Assembly (NCBI GenBank): GCA_030710605.1
Contig: CP092863.1
Location: 64,913,572 to 64,977,571 of the forward strand
Direction: 5' to 3'
Source: Cordylochernes scorpioides
Taxonomy: Eukaryota > Arthropoda > Arachnida > Pseudoscorpiones > Chernetidae
Length of the DNA: 64,000 nucleotides
Part shown: positions 42,101-54,119 of the stretch, in pieces
How positions within the stretch are numbered: the stretch's first letter is position 1
How the letters are laid out: each line of letters starts with the position of its first letter
Program-made: the position numbers and the translations under genes
Notes under the pieces: generated by a model
What the model was told of the DNA's origin: nothing
The model's input: the letters and a program-made list of their open reading frames with translations, nothing else
Databases searched by the model: none

Positions 42101-45100
42101 ACATCGACTGTTACCGGGTTCGACCCCCCACAGGCATCATTCCTCCGTCCAGCAAGGTGGACATCACCATCCAGCTTCTGCCAGGTACTGCACTCAATAC
42201 ATTACGATGCATTAGCATGCGCCATCTGTTATGAAAATTCCTCGAAGCTTATTATATAGTTATAATTGGAAATTTTGCCGGGAGGAAATTGATCTAAAGA
42301 GACAAGGGTCGCCTCTCCTGTCAAAATAGACGTCTAAAACCAGACGCCATCTATCGCGACCCTTGTCTCTTTAGATCAATTTCCTCCCGGCAAAATTTCC
42401 ATCTATATTTTAGCCATAGATATGGCCCAGCCACTTTGCCAGCTAAACACCTCTTTGGCAGATTGTCAAGATTCCATTAGATCCCTTTTGGATCTCATGG
42501 AATAAAGTTCGCCCTAGACTGACGAGGGCCATTAGCCCGAAACCATGGTCTCTAGGTGGACACTTTTCAGTTTGCCAAAGCTGGTGTTGTGGCTTTTTCA
42601 CTGACCCGAGGCCGCTAGTTGCGGCGACGGTCAATAGATGGCGTCTGGTTTTAAACGTCTATTTTGATGGGAGAGGTGACCCTTGTCTCTTTAGATATTT
42701 ATAATTATATGTAATTGTGCTGTCCTCAAAGCTTATCTCCATAGTTCATCTTAAAATACCCATTCCAAGAGTCTAGCATCAGTATCACTATAAAAGGAAG
42801 ATCGAAAAGTTCAATATAACAGCGGTATGGTAGATTAAACTGGCGAAACTGCTGGGAGAGTTCACCACTGATGAGCCAGGCCCTCCCATTAATTTTTCCA
42901 TTGCAGTAAGGGCAGTAGAAATTATTTTATTTTTAAAAGAATCATACCCGTCTATAATAGTTTCAAATACACAATACATTACTTTATTCAATTGGTTAAA
43001 CAAGTTTTTCCCACTATGTACTTAGTGACCACCTGCAACCCCAAAACACATTATTGACTGTATTGATGAGCTCTACTCATCCCCAGCAGACACCATCAAC
43101 AAGCTTGATATCATTGATACCTTAATGTTTTCATTTGCTAAAAATAAGCATGTATTTGAAGCCTTGTGGTTGGAAAATTCTCTCTGGTTGCAAACGGTTT
43201 GGCATCTCTGCCCTTCCACCGGAGAACATGGTTCAAATCATATTAATAGGTACCGCTCAGCAAGAGCAACCTAGTTCATGATAATTGAACAATGAATAAT
43301 ATGTGAAGGTTATTCACATATTAAACAAATTTTAACACGGGATTCAATCCCGGTTCATGACTGTCGGGAATCGAGGGGGTTACCCACTCGTCCACCGACT
43401 TTTTACCTATCCGGAGAACATATGCAATGAATATTCATGATGAGATGCCTGTAAAAGCTTGAGATGGTATTTAAGAAACTCATCTCCAGAAACCTTTTTG
43501 TAATTGTTTAATTAATGTCCAGGAGAGATTTGAATCAATTGATGTGAAACTCTACGCATTATCCAACTGTAGAGACGTGGTGTGTGTCCAGAGGGTCGGA
43601 TGCAGCCAACAGATAAGTTCCTGATCCTGGCCACAGTGGTGAAGGAGTCTGATCTCTCCATGGCTGAACTGGGCCGGAGATGGCGCTCCATGCCTCGGGA
43701 TGAAGTCTTTGAGCACAAGTAACTTTGACCTCACTTCACATAACATAGAATCTAAAAACAAGATAATAAGACCAAATCTAAATAAATAATTAGTGTGTGA
43801 AGTTTCGGTAACAGCATTGTTACTATCTTCAGACAAAAGTACCCATTCAGTATTTTTGTCTGATGATGGTAACATTGCTGTTACTGAAACGTCGCACACT
43901 ATTTATATATTTGTATTTGGTCGTATCACCTTGTGTTTATAATCTATAATCCAAATTGTACCTTATCATAATGATGACTATTTATAATTGATTTGAAGTA
44001 GGACAGAATTGTTCTGGGATGTCTATTCTTCTGTTGATACTGTTCTTATGTTTGGATATGAGGGATTGGAGGATTTCTGACTTGGACGGTATATTACAGT
44101 AGTGGCAGGTTTTCTATATTGAATGTATGATAAAGATTCTTCCCTGCTTTTACACTTTGATTTAATTAATAAGGAATCAAGTTTCCAGATGAGATCTCGG
44201 GGGTAGAATTTCCGCACGGCACATCTGGGGGGCATTCTCCCTCCGTCCACTTGACTTGGTTCAAAGTACTTTTTTTCTTATTTCTTTTATTTCTCGAGAT
44301 TTTGGGCCAACATGCCCTTCAACACGGAGATCCAGAGAAATGGAAAAACGAAACCCTTAATGCCTTATTGATTAAATTAAAGATTGTATGTATGGCCTGT
44401 ATTGGTGATATGCTGGTATATGAGTGATCTTTATTTTGTGGTATAATGCCATCAGACATACCTAGCAAGGTGATGACTGGTTAAAAGAAGTTTTTTGCTT
44501 ATCCCTAGTACACGTGGTACAGGCCATGATAATCATGGTGGGTAGAAGTAGGCGACTACTTTTACTGTAAGTGCACCACATGTCTACACATGTGAAAAGC
44601 AGTTTGACTTTTGCACTTACAAATGTGACAGAGCCCTTGTTGGTTACTTGCACTTGGTGGTGGGGTTAGATTTTTTACAAGAATCAGGGATCATTGGAGT
44701 ATTATTATTTTTTTTCCACCAGAAAAAAAGTGCCCAATGCAGGAATCGAACCTGGGTCGTAGCAGTCAAAAACCAACAGTTTAGACCATCCCTCCACTGA
44801 CCCACTTCAAAAGAAGTTGAAGAAAGTTGAAAGAAGTACTGAGAGAGATTGAAACTACTTTATTTCAAAGCCCTTATAAGATTATATATGGTTAAATACA
44901 GAATAAATATGAATAAATATGATTATATAATGATAAATATAGGAAAAATAGATATAAATCGATAAAAATGATAAGGCACAATTTGGATTATAGATTATAA
45001 ACAATGCTGTAACGTCACACACTTATTTATTTGGATTTGGTCTTATTACCGTGTGTTTATAAAGAAGTGATGGTTTGATGACTCAATCATGCTGTGATTG

Positions 45101-46273
45101 ATCATTGCTCTGATGTAATGGTAGTAGAGGTCAATGTGTTTCTAAGAGAGAGTCCGTGACAGGATCCGTTGCAGCATGGTCCAACAATCAGGGAACACTC
45201 CCCTGCTGTCTAACCCCCCTTCCCCCAGTCCACCTCCCTCGCTCTCCCCCCAGATGTCTGAGCTGGAGATTACACTAGCCGCCCTCACTGCCAAGGTAAC
45301 CTTCCATTGCAATCTTTCTTCTTTTTTTTTTTTTTTTTATTATCTCTAGTATAGATGGTAAAGGCCATGATAATCATGGTCGATAGAAGTTGTTGACTAC
45401 TTTTCAGTGTAAGTGCACCACATGTCTAACGCGTGTTTAAAGCAGTTTGAATTTTGCACTTACAAATCTGCCGGTAGCTTCCTTGATCGCTTTCAGCAAG
45501 ATGGTATAGAGACCTACCCTCAAATTACAATGCAAGCCAAAATATTGTTGTTGTTTCTTATCCCCTTGTTCAAATATTACACCAATTCCATGAGTCGATG
45601 CTCCTCGAGCTGTTTGATGATAAGCAGCCTCTTCCAAAGGTTGTGCATCTAATGCAAGCCAGAATGTGTTTGGGCAATTAGGGTATATTTTGTTATATTC
45701 TATCTTCATTGACTTAAGATGGTCTGATCTAAATCTTTTTTTTTTTGCTTATCCCTAATACACATGGTACAGGCCATGATAATCATGGTGGGTAGAAGTA
45801 AGCGAATGCTTTTACTGTAAGTGCACCACATATCTACACATGTGAAAAGCAGTTTGACTTTGCACTTACAAATGCCAGAGCCCTGTTTGGTTACTTGCAC
45901 TCGCTGGTGGGGTTGGTCTTTTGCAAGAATCGGGGGTCATTAGAGAATTTTTATTTTTAATCAGAAAAAAGTGCCCAATCAGGGAATCGAACCCGGGTTG
46001 TAGTGGTCGTGGTGTAGATGGTTTAGACCATCCTTTCACAGACCCCCTGTTTTTAATCTTCTTTAGGTATGTGTAATGCCATACTACACTTGGGAAAGTT
46101 GACAATCCTGTGTACCTCAGGTGGAGAGTGTGGAGTCCGGACAAGTCCGGCTGGCCAGGCAACAGTCCACGCTGGTCCTCCTGATAGCCGGACTTCTATT
46201 GGTCGTCCTTCTCCAACTGGGCTGCAGCTGCTGCGGACTTATGCCCTTGTTGTCGGATTGGCGGAGACCCTAG
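39128..46273 (+). CDS. MSP-domain membrane protein (VAP/MOSPD2-like), 3' half
   Basis: Five exons were assembled by hand: 39128-39233, 42088-42184, 43592-43718, 45151-45295 and 46121-46273 (stop TAG). Every junction has AG/GT and the phases fit throughout (2, 0, 1, 2, 0). The first three exons encode a major sperm protein domain: PAIEVEF, then VKTNNIDCYRVRPPTGII, then DKFLILATVV, ending RRWRSMPRDEVFEHK. That ending is closer to MOSPD2 than to classical VAPs. The fourth exon is a Ser/Pro-rich linker followed by a short helix (MSELEITLAALTAK). The last exon continues the helix and ends in one hydrophobic segment (LVLLIAGLLLVVLLQL), a tail anchor. MSP proteins of this type tether the ER to other organelles by binding FFAT motifs. 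The 5' exons are not recognised in the window. The introns are full of repeats. Confidence 0.85.
39537..41147. mobile_element. Pogo-like MITE expanded by a 74-bp tandem array
   Basis: TIRs CAGTAGAACCTCCCTTTAGC (39537) and GGTAGTTCTACTG (ending 41147) with flanking TA. The interior is about 17 units of 74 bp, each with TCTACAAAGGACAGT and CAACTCTCCAGTAAGAGG. A variant block repeats after 370 bp (five units; compare 39921 and 40291), a higher-order pattern. A SINE (40664-40975) interrupts it. Lies in the first visible intron of the MSP-domain gene. Confidence 0.92.
40664..40975 (+). repeat. tRNA-derived SINE (SINE-1) inside the 74-bp array
   Basis: Complete copy: GGGGGGTCGGTGGAAGG head with box A-like and box B (GGGTTCGATTCCC), body and an A15 tail. 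It is flanked by ACAATTT-like sequence of the array on both sides. Confidence 0.85.
41476..41995 (+). repeat. Pogo-like MITE end plus 178-bp tandem duplication
   Basis: Units at 41581, 41759 and 41937 (last partial). Each begins GTCCTTTGTAGAGAGGTGTC, runs through the MITE end and includes CATCTGATGAGCGACC. The part after the MITE end is the complement of about 39410-39535, so the array is bounded by an inverted repeat. Confidence 0.88.
42255..42405. repeat. Inverted repeat in an intron of the MSP-domain gene
   Basis: GAAATTTTGCCGGGAGGAAA and its complement flank GTCTAAAACCAGACGCC. A related single arm is at 9265-9330 and at 42640-42695. Confidence 0.7.
43235..43405 (-). repeat. Third tRNA-like SINE head, minus
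   Basis: Complement of the 19383-19480 unit (ACGGGATTCAATCCCGG ... CGTCCACCGAC) in an intron of the MSP-domain gene. Confidence 0.6.
43751..43970. mobile_element. Hammerhead-like foldback element, family 1
   Basis: In an intron of the MSP-domain gene. Core CTGATGATGGTAACATTGCT ... ACTGAAACGTCGCACAC. Confidence 0.7.
44020..44280 (-). other. Unrecognised open stretch in an intron
   Basis: The minus strand reads VDGGRMPPRCAVRKFYPRDL and continues for 75 codons to a stop at 44023. Composition looks protein-like but no family, acceptor or partner exon is recognised. Possibly a mobile-element remnant. Confidence 0.25.
44492..44805 (-). repeat. tRNA-derived SINE (SINE-1), minus
   Basis: Complete copy in an intron of the MSP-domain gene, from TTTTTTGCTTATCCCTAGTA to the head at 44805. 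Confidence 0.8.
44969..45062. repeat. Truncated family 1 foldback
   Basis: GATAAGGCACAATTTGG, a deleted centre (CAATGCTGTAACGTCACAC), then ATTTGGTCTTATTACC. Confidence 0.6.
45740..46046 (-). repeat. tRNA-derived SINE (SINE-1), minus
   Basis: Complete copy in the last intron of the MSP-domain gene. A partial minus copy lies at 45340-45480. Confidence 0.8.
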
Positions 46274-46488
46274 CAGCACCCCCTACATTGTTCTACTTGT
46301 TGACTGTTGACCAAAGTGACCTTTGTTATTTCTAGCTCTTTAGTTTACTTCTCTGTTTCTTTGTTTACTTTTTCTATCTCGCGATGATGGTTGTGGATAG
46401 CAAGCCTCACATATTGGATCTTGTAAGGTACACACAAGTAACAAATAAGTCCCAATTATCAAAGTAATCTCAATTAACAAAAAGTATG
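46274..46488 (+). other. Probable 3' UTR of the MSP-domain gene
   Basis: T-rich sequence after the TAG. No perfect AATAAA before the duplicated block; AACAAATAAG near 46442 is the nearest variant. Confidence 0.4.
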
Positions 46489-47641
46489 TGTTTCTTTGAA
46501 GTTTCTGAGTATTTTAAAGACACACATATTGGTTAAATGGATCAACCAATAATTGACTCTGGCCAATTTCTAACTTTCCTTTCACTAGCAATTCCCATTT
46601 AACAATTGAATGGGCTTCTTAATATGACAAATTTGCATGAAGAGAATTTTTTTGAAGTAAGAAAGTAATATGTAATTTAGTTATTTAAGCATTTTTTTTT
46701 TCCGGTCTTGTGTTACCTGGTGTACTTATGTTTATTCCAAATTTAATAAAAATTAACAAGCAATTCAGGGTTGAGTTTCCTGCACTATTTTTTAATTCTC
46801 TAGCTTTTAGGATAAAAAAAAAAGGATAACATGTCTTTCAACAGGCAACCTAGAAGTATAACTTACAGCTAATGGTGTGTATAGTTAGCTGGAAAGTCAT
46901 AATTCTAGGTGGTCCTGTTGAAGTTAGCCAGAAAGCTAGAGAAATAAATATGGTACAAGAAACTTAACCTTGGATAACTTGTCGAATCTTTTAACTGAAT
47001 TATAAGTCAGGGATGAATGCATATTGTAATCTAAATTGTAATGATAAAGCACAATTTGTATTGTAGATTATAAACACAAGGTAATAAGACCAAATCCAAA
47101 TAGTGTTTAACGTTTCAATTAACAACATTGTTACCATCTTCAGACAAAAGTACTGAATGGTAGTTTTAACTACTTGTGTCTGAAGATAATAACAACGCTG
47201 TTAACTGAAACATCACACACTATTTTTTTATTTGAATTTGTGTCTTATTACCTTGTGTTTATAATCTGTTGTTTTTTTAATCCCCTTGTGTATATATTAC
47301 ACAAATTCCATGAGTTCATGATCTCATGGAATGGGGCATAGAGGTGCAGCTTTCATCGATCATGGCACCCTGGCACAGTGTTTATAATCTACATTGTACT
47401 TCTTTGATTGTATTTGGGGTTGCTGATGATTGGGGCAGACACCAAGTACTGATGATGTTGTTACTTCCAAGTTATTTCTTACACTCTGTGATTTAAGAAA
47501 AGAAAATCTTCTTATCTGGCAACTGAAAGTTGCTGATGTCTTGCATGGCTTTATTCTAATAGATGTTGATAAAACACAATTTGGATTATAGATTAGAAGA
47601 CCTAATAATAATTAAACCAAGAAAATAAGACCTAATAATTT

Positions 47642-47809
47642 ATTAGTGTGTGATCTAAGTTGGCCTGCCACTGAGTAGTGCTCCCAGTCTTAAATGACAA
47701 AGGCATTCACCCAATCATGATGTCTGTAAAACAGACACCATCAAGGGTCACAACTTGGGGGTCACTAATAATATGTTTGAGTGAGATAAAGAAGAAGATT
47801 AGTGTGTGA
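47642..47809 (+). mobile_element. LINE tail insertion private to copy 2, 12-bp target duplication
   Basis: ATTAGTGTGTGA occurs at 47642-47653 and 47798-47809 with a 144-bp LINE tail (TAAGTTGGCCTGCCACTGAG to GATAAAGAAGAAG) between. The matching site in copy 1 (about 1167) has ATTAGTGTGTGA once. It lies inside a foldback element. Confidence 0.85.
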
Positions 47810-48749
47810 CGTTTCGGCAACAACATTGTCACCATCATCAGACAAAAGAATAAATGACTAATTTATTCTCATTTATTCTTTTGTCTAATGATGGTGACCA
47901 TGTTGTTGCTGAAATGTCACACACTAATAAATTATTTGGATTAGGTCTTATTTTCTTATATTATAATAGATGTTGCAAGCCATCAGAAACTTTCAATTAC
48001 CCAATAAGGAGATGTCTTTTTTCTTTTCTTAATTTATGAACCTTATCCCAACACAATATCATTGTATTTGTAATATTCTTTTCACTCTGTTGTTTGCCTA
48101 GAACTTTGCTGCCCACCATTTATTAATATAGCGTTGTTGTTATTTTTCCTTTTCTTCTTTCCTTTCCTTGATGACAATGCAATGTTAAAGGTACAGTACT
48201 GTTGTTGCAACACCCATCTTATTGCTACTTGCTCACTGATTGGTTAATTAGTTTAAACAAGTCAGTTGTGATTGGTTAATAAGTTACCGATATTCACGCC
48301 TACCCCTTTTTCTTTCTTTCTTCTTGTAATATTTGTTAGATAAGTTTGTAGTTTTGGAGATGTACATAGAATTTTCTGTGGGTGTTATATTTTATTAAAT
48401 TTATTTGTTTTGAGACAATGTGTGTATTAATCTTCCTATTTGTTATAGAATAAATACAAGTCGGGGGAGAAAAGCTTCTTTTTTTGGCTTATCCCTAGTA
48501 CACGTGGTACAGGCCATGATAATCATGGTGGGTAGAAGTAGGCGACTGCTTTTACTGTAAGTGCACCACATGTCTACATATGTGAAAAAGCAGTTTGACT
48601 TTGCACTTACAAATGTGCCAGAGCCCCATTTGGTTACTTAGAAGAGATTATTTATATAAGAAGACAAAGCTTTCAGGTAAGATGTCCTTCTACGGATACA
48701 AAATGACACGAGTAACAATGGTTTATATACTTAAACTATGCTTAAACCA

Positions 48750-49140
48750 TAGGGGGTCGGTGGAAGGATGGTTTAAACTGTTGGTTTTCAACTGCTACGA
48801 CCCGGGTTTGATTACTGAATTGGGCACTTTTTTTCTGGTTAAAAAAAATTGGGGGGGTCGGTAGTGGTTTTCGTCCACTACGACCCGGGTTCGATTCCCG
48901 CATTGGACACTTTTTTCTGTTTAAAAAAAAAATGCTCCAATGGCCCCCGATTCTTGCAAAAGTCCAACCCTACCAGCGAGTGCAAGTAACCAAACGGAGC
49001 TCTGACACTTTTGTAAGTATAAAGTCGAACTGCTTTTCACATGTGTAGACATGTGCGCTTACAGTAAAGGCAGTTGCCTACTTCTACCCACCATGATTAT
49101 CATGGCCTGTACCATGTGTACTAGGGATAAGCAACAAAAA
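48750..49140 (+). repeat. SINE-1 inserted into or beside another SINE-1
   Basis: A SINE head (48750-48845) breaks off in its A-rich middle and a second, complete SINE starts GGGGGGTCGGTAGTGG and runs to 49140. Copy 1 at 2120-2430 has one uninterrupted SINE. Confidence 0.75.
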
Positions 49141-50075
49141 ATATATATATATATATATATATAAAAGGACTTATCTGGAAAGAAAAAAAAAAAATTCTCA
49201 ATTATTTCGAGAGATTGCTCCCTCTTTATTTATTGCACAGTAAACTTAATTTACAAATTCTTGTACATCACATGTAATTTTTTTTCTTCTTTACAGATCC
49301 AGGTATGTCCTTTTATATAAATATATACAAGAAGTAATAAGGCACAATTTGGATTATAGATTATAAACACAAGGTAATAAGACCAAATCTAAATAAATAA
49401 ATAGTGTTTGACGTTTCAGCTTTGTTACCATTTTCAGACAAAAGTACTGAATGAGAAATTTTACCACAGTATGTTTTAAATAGTTACTGTTATCAAGTGT
49501 GTAAACAAGATAACAGATAAGAAGAAGATAGTTTTCTGAGAAGCACAGAATATTATTCTTAGAATTAAAAGTGAAAAATGCTGTGGTAATATTGTTGTTA
49601 CCATCTTCAGACAAAAGTACTGAATGAGAAATTTTACCACAGAATTTTCCACTTTTAATTCTAAGAATAATATTCTGTGTTTCTCAGATAACTATCTTCT
49701 TCTTATCTGTTATCTTGTTTACACACTTGATAACAGTAACTCTTTAAAACATGCTGTGGTAAAATTTCTCATTCAGTACTTTTGTCTGAAGATGGTAACA
49801 ACGCTGAAATGTCACACACTATTTATTTATTTGGATTTGGTCTTATTATCTTGTGTTTAAGAAGTCTTTATTTAATTTTATTTGGTTCTTTTATTTTTAA
49901 TATGTTTATATTCTTATATATATACTGTTGCAAACAGATATTGACATTGCGATTTGTTAACTGTTGTATGGAACATAGATATGTTGAAATTATGTAGCAG
50001 GTTTCACCTGTTGCTGTCGAACATGGTTTTGTCAAAGATGCACAATTTGAATTATAGATTAATAAACACAAAGTG

Positions 50076-50347
50076 TCAAGTAAGAAGTTTCAGAAGATGA
50101 GTTTCTTTTAATTTTAAAAAATTACAAGCTTTCGGGCAATGCCCTTCTACAGGTAAAATAAAAATAAAAATTAAAGGTAAATTAAGGTAACTAAACAACT
50201 GATTTTTATTAACAATTTTTAATAACAACTTTTATTTTACCTGTAGAAGGGCATTGCCCGAAAGCTTGTAATTTTTTAAAATTAAAAGAAACTCATCTTC
50301 TGAAACTTCTTACTTGACATATCTTACTGGAAGAGTCTTTGACCTTT
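50076..50347. mobile_element. Hammerhead-like foldback, family 3, copy 2 only
   Basis: 272 bp between AAACACAAAGTG at 50064-50075 and 50348-50359. Copy 1 has an uninterrupted site near 4193. The arms TCAAGTAAGAAGTTTC and complement each carry the core TTAC-CTGTAGA-A-GGGC-ATT-GCCC-GAAAGCTT-GTAA (plus at 50237-50271). The right end has an extra 30-base tail. Confidence 0.88.
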
Positions 50348-51289
50348 AAACACAAAGTGAGAAATAAAAATTTCAGTAATTTCTGGTAAATTATATCTTT
50401 GATACATTAGCCTGCCATCTGTTAGGATAATTTGAAACTATCATTGACAATTAGACAATTAAAATAATTTTATTGACATCTTGTCAATACATGCGCAGTC
50501 TGCACTATTTAAAAAATATATATAATATGGATCATATACACTATGTACAATGAATATGGCGCCTCTACCAGCGCTGCAGAGTTTGGTGGAGAATCACCAG
50601 CGAGTCTCCAGTGACACCACACATTTTGTAATCTACGAAGAATACGTAGATCGCTTACTTCGCCGCTGAGGAGATGGTGATGGCGAAACTATCATAGATG
50701 CGTATGATTCTTTAAAAAATTAAACAATTTTCTACTGCCCATACTGCAATGAAATTCTCCCACAAGGTAATAAAACCAAATAAATAAATAGTGTGTATTT
50801 AGTCTTATTACCTTGTATTTATAATCTATAATCCAAATTGTGCTTTATCGAAACAAGGTGTTGTAACAAAGTTGCTGTACCAATGATGTTTCATTCTAAG
50901 TCCTATTTCTATCTATATATTTGCATATATACCTATATATATATATATGTGGTGATGATTTATTCGGAATCTCATGTATTGTTTTTCCCCCTTCTTGTAT
51001 CATTTTGTTTATTTCTTTTAGTATTATTATTATTTGTATTATTTTCACACTCTCCCACCACACTTGTATAAAAGTTTTTTTTTTTTTTGTTTTTCTTTCA
51101 GTCTTGTTTATTATATATAGATTCACGAAGTTTCTTTTCATTTATTTATTTATTTAGAATTAAGGATGTGTGCATATGTGACTTATGTGATTCCAATTGA
51201 TGAGTGATATTAACATTGTCTTTTATAATATGATAGATTAGAACGCAATCTGTTATAAGAATTAGAAACTATTATAGACGTGATTCTTT

Positions 51290-51485
51290 TAAACAATATC
51301 TACTGCCCTTACTGTAATGAAAAATTAATAGGAGGGTCTGATTCATCTGTGGTGAAATCACCCAGTGGTTTCACCAGTTTAATCTACCACTGGGAGGGTT
51401 CACCACTGATGAACCAGGCCCTCCCATTAATTTTTCCATTGCAGTAAGGGCAGTAGATATTGTTTAATTTTTAAAAGAATCATAC
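51290..51485. repeat. FYCPYC-type inverted repeat, copy 2
   Basis: Counterpart of 5140-5330. Confidence 0.6.
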
Positions 51486-52358
51486 GCGTCTATAATAGTT
51501 TCTAATTATCTCTTTAAGTTTTGTTTGTTCCCTACATACTCTACCAAAATGATCCATAAGTTATTGAACTGGTTGAAGAAAAACAAGAAATTAAAAGAGA
51601 AAGGCATCTCCTGTACAGCTAGAAGTTGCTGCTAATGGCCATCTGTCAGAATAATTTGCAATATTCCAACAGATTGCATAAGCTATTGGCAACTTTTAGT
51701 TGCACAGGAGATGATGGCTTTCTCTCTTAATTTATCCATCTGATCCCAGAACAATTTCACTTTTGTATGATTGTTTTTTTCCATAGACGAAGTTACAAAA
51801 TGGTAGAGGTGACCCTGCAACTTTAAAATAATACTCTTATTATTAAAAAGAATTATAGCTACAAGAAAATAAGATCTAATCCAAATAATAGTGTGTGATA
51901 TGTTTCAATAACAGCGTTGTTACCATCATCAGACAAAAGAATAAATGAGATTGTCATTTTTTTTTTTTTTGTTTGATGATGATAACAATGCTGTTATCGA
52001 AACATCACACACTATTATTTGGATTAGATCTTATTTTCTTGTAGCTATAATCCAAATTGTGCTTCATCATTAAAATGAATTACAGAAGCTTTTGGAAGTG
52101 TTTATATTTAGTTGTTTCTTATCCCCTTGTGTAAATATTACACAAATTCCTTGAGCTGTTTTATGATAAGCAGCGGATTCTCCCAAAGGTCATGTTTAGT
52201 GTATCTAATGCAAGCCAAAATGTGTTCTGGAGCTGCATTCAGTTGAAGAGAATAACCAAAAGTTTATGTAATTCTTTTTAATATATAAAAAAAACGTTGT
52301 GTGTCACCTTTTTTTTTTACCTCTCTTGTAACTTTCAAAATGTTCCAACTTTCTCAAG

Positions 52359-52506
52359 AGATTCTGATAGACAAGAAAGTGAACCAGCCAAATTAAAGAA
52401 AGAGCACAAACTTATTTGCATTAAAGAATTTTTGGCTTCTCAGCTCGCACAAGACTTCCAAGTGGCAGAATCTATCTGTTGGAGGATAGAATACTCTGAA
52501 ATATAA
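52359..52506 (+). CDS. Possible terminal exon, unknown product, copy 2
   Basis: Same 148 bases as 6211-6358, with the same acceptor-like tract (shorter T run) and the same stop. Function unknown. The sequence just after the stop resembles a repeat also found inverted near 7440-7490, so a mobile-element origin is possible. Confidence 0.3.
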
Positions 52507-53208
52507 ATTGTAACAACACACTGAGGATAAGTTCTTGCTTTATTTAAACTATCATAAACCCTTCAAAGTTCTTTACAAGCTTGATACCTTAATATGATTG
52601 AGTGAAGATAAGAAAGAAGAAGACAAAGTTCTTTGTTGTTGTTGTTGTTTTTTCTTATCACCTTGTGTAAAGATTACATGAATTCCACGAGTCCATTTTC
52701 CTCGAGCGAATATCTTATGAAATGAGGTGTAGGGGGGGGGCTTTTGTTAATCATGGCACACTTTGGTGAAACTTTGCCTGTAATTTGAGGCTAATCCTAA
52801 CATGTGATCTCATGGAATGGGGTGTAGGGGTGCAGCTTTCATTGATCATGGCACCATGTCACACTTTGGTGAAAGTCTGATTTTGACTGTAATTTGAGGC
52901 TGTTCTTAACATGGAAGCCTTTGCTGCTGACTCTAACATGAGTACAGATGCAGCTCTTCCGTAATCCTTGGAGAGGAACCCTTACTGAGGTCTATCAAAC
53001 AGGATCAGATGAACTCAGGATTTTTAAAGAGGTCTTTCTCCTCTTTCTAACAATGCTGCTGTTGGTCCATGATGGCTTATTCATCAGTTATTCTGCTTGT
53101 TTCACAGCTGGCCTTCATATCTGAAGGTCATTCCCCTATCTGCCACCTGGGGATGTGTTGTTCATTGTGTACTCCTATAGAAGGGTCTTATCCTTTTATT
53201 AGTCTAAA

Positions 53209-53450
53209 TTAGACAAGATATTGGAGGTCGTGCTCATAAAGAAGTTCAAGAACTCTTCTTGGTTCTTTGTACAGGGATCCTTTGTCCTTTCCAATACAAT
53301 TTAGTATATGTTGGGGAGTGGCCTCTTCGGTTTTGCACTTAGTGCACATGGGGAAGCTTTTAGTTCCCTCTTTATAGACTAGAAGGCGCAGGTGACCAGA
53401 TTTCCATCTGGCCAACTGTGTCGACTTCCTTCTGTTTAGTTGGAGGGTCT
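53209..53450 (-). pseudogene. LINE 3' end, RNase H-type tail, family C, copy 2
   Basis: Same tail as 7070-7353 in the right block. It is open from SGHLR to LLYEHDLQYLV and shows the zinc-binding pattern CTKC...HILNC. Confidence 0.75.
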
Positions 53451-53633
53451 GTTTTTTTGGGGTTTTCTATTTGGTACCAAGAATGATGGAAACTATCTCT
53501 ATGGTTTCTCATCAGTTGGAGTTAGAAAGGTCTGTGTTACCCGAAAGCTTGATAGTTTAAATAAAGCAAGAAACTTATCCATAGACAGTGTGTTGTTACA
53601 AAGACTATCTGTGAAAAGATTTCCTTGTTATTT

Positions 53634-53789
53634 CTACAATTTTCTATATAGAAATTCTCTTTGTTGGTTTTCCATGTAAAATAATGGTTCCCATGGATGG
53701 GTGTAACTAAGCCTTTTGAATACTACCTCTTGGTCGGAAATAACAAGGGCAGAAGTTTTATCTTTCTCAATAAAGACCACTTCTGGTCT
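53634..53789 (-). CDS. Probable terminal coding exon of an unknown gene, copy 2
   Basis: Minus-strand exon of 156 bases (51 codons plus TAG) after an AG acceptor. It is hydrophilic, contains SYTHPWEPLFYMENQQ and ends REFLYRKL. It is in frame throughout, unlike its partner at 7508-7665. The residue composition and the acceptor look like real coding sequence, but no upstream exon was found between here and NDUFB3 copy 2, and the family is unknown to me. Confidence 0.45.
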   Translation of the reverse strand, partial: RPEVVFIEKDKTSALVISDQEVVFKRLSYTHPWEPLFYMENQQREFLYRKL

Positions 53790-53955
53790 CTAATGAGGAA
53801 TGTTGTAAATATTATAAAGGACCTGGGTGGTCACTAATATATATATATAGCAAGCTGCCATTATCTGTATCGAAGGTCTTTAGTGATGGGTTTTAAGAGA
53901 TGGGATCCGTATATATGCAAATGTTTTTTAATTTCCAGTTTTTTTTTTTTATATA

Positions 53956-54119
53956 CAGTAGAACCTCCCTGTAAAGGACACCTAATTGAAGAGCCAAAGT
54001 GTCATTTAGGGAGAGAGATGTCCTCTTACTGGAGAGTTACTAGATAGTAAAAATGGTAATTTTGGAAATGTGAAAACTGTCCTTTGTGGAGAGGTGTCCG
54101 CTAAAGTGAGGTTCTACTG
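53956..54119. mobile_element. Pogo-like MITE, copy 2
   Basis: Counterpart of 7826-7989. Confidence 0.83.
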
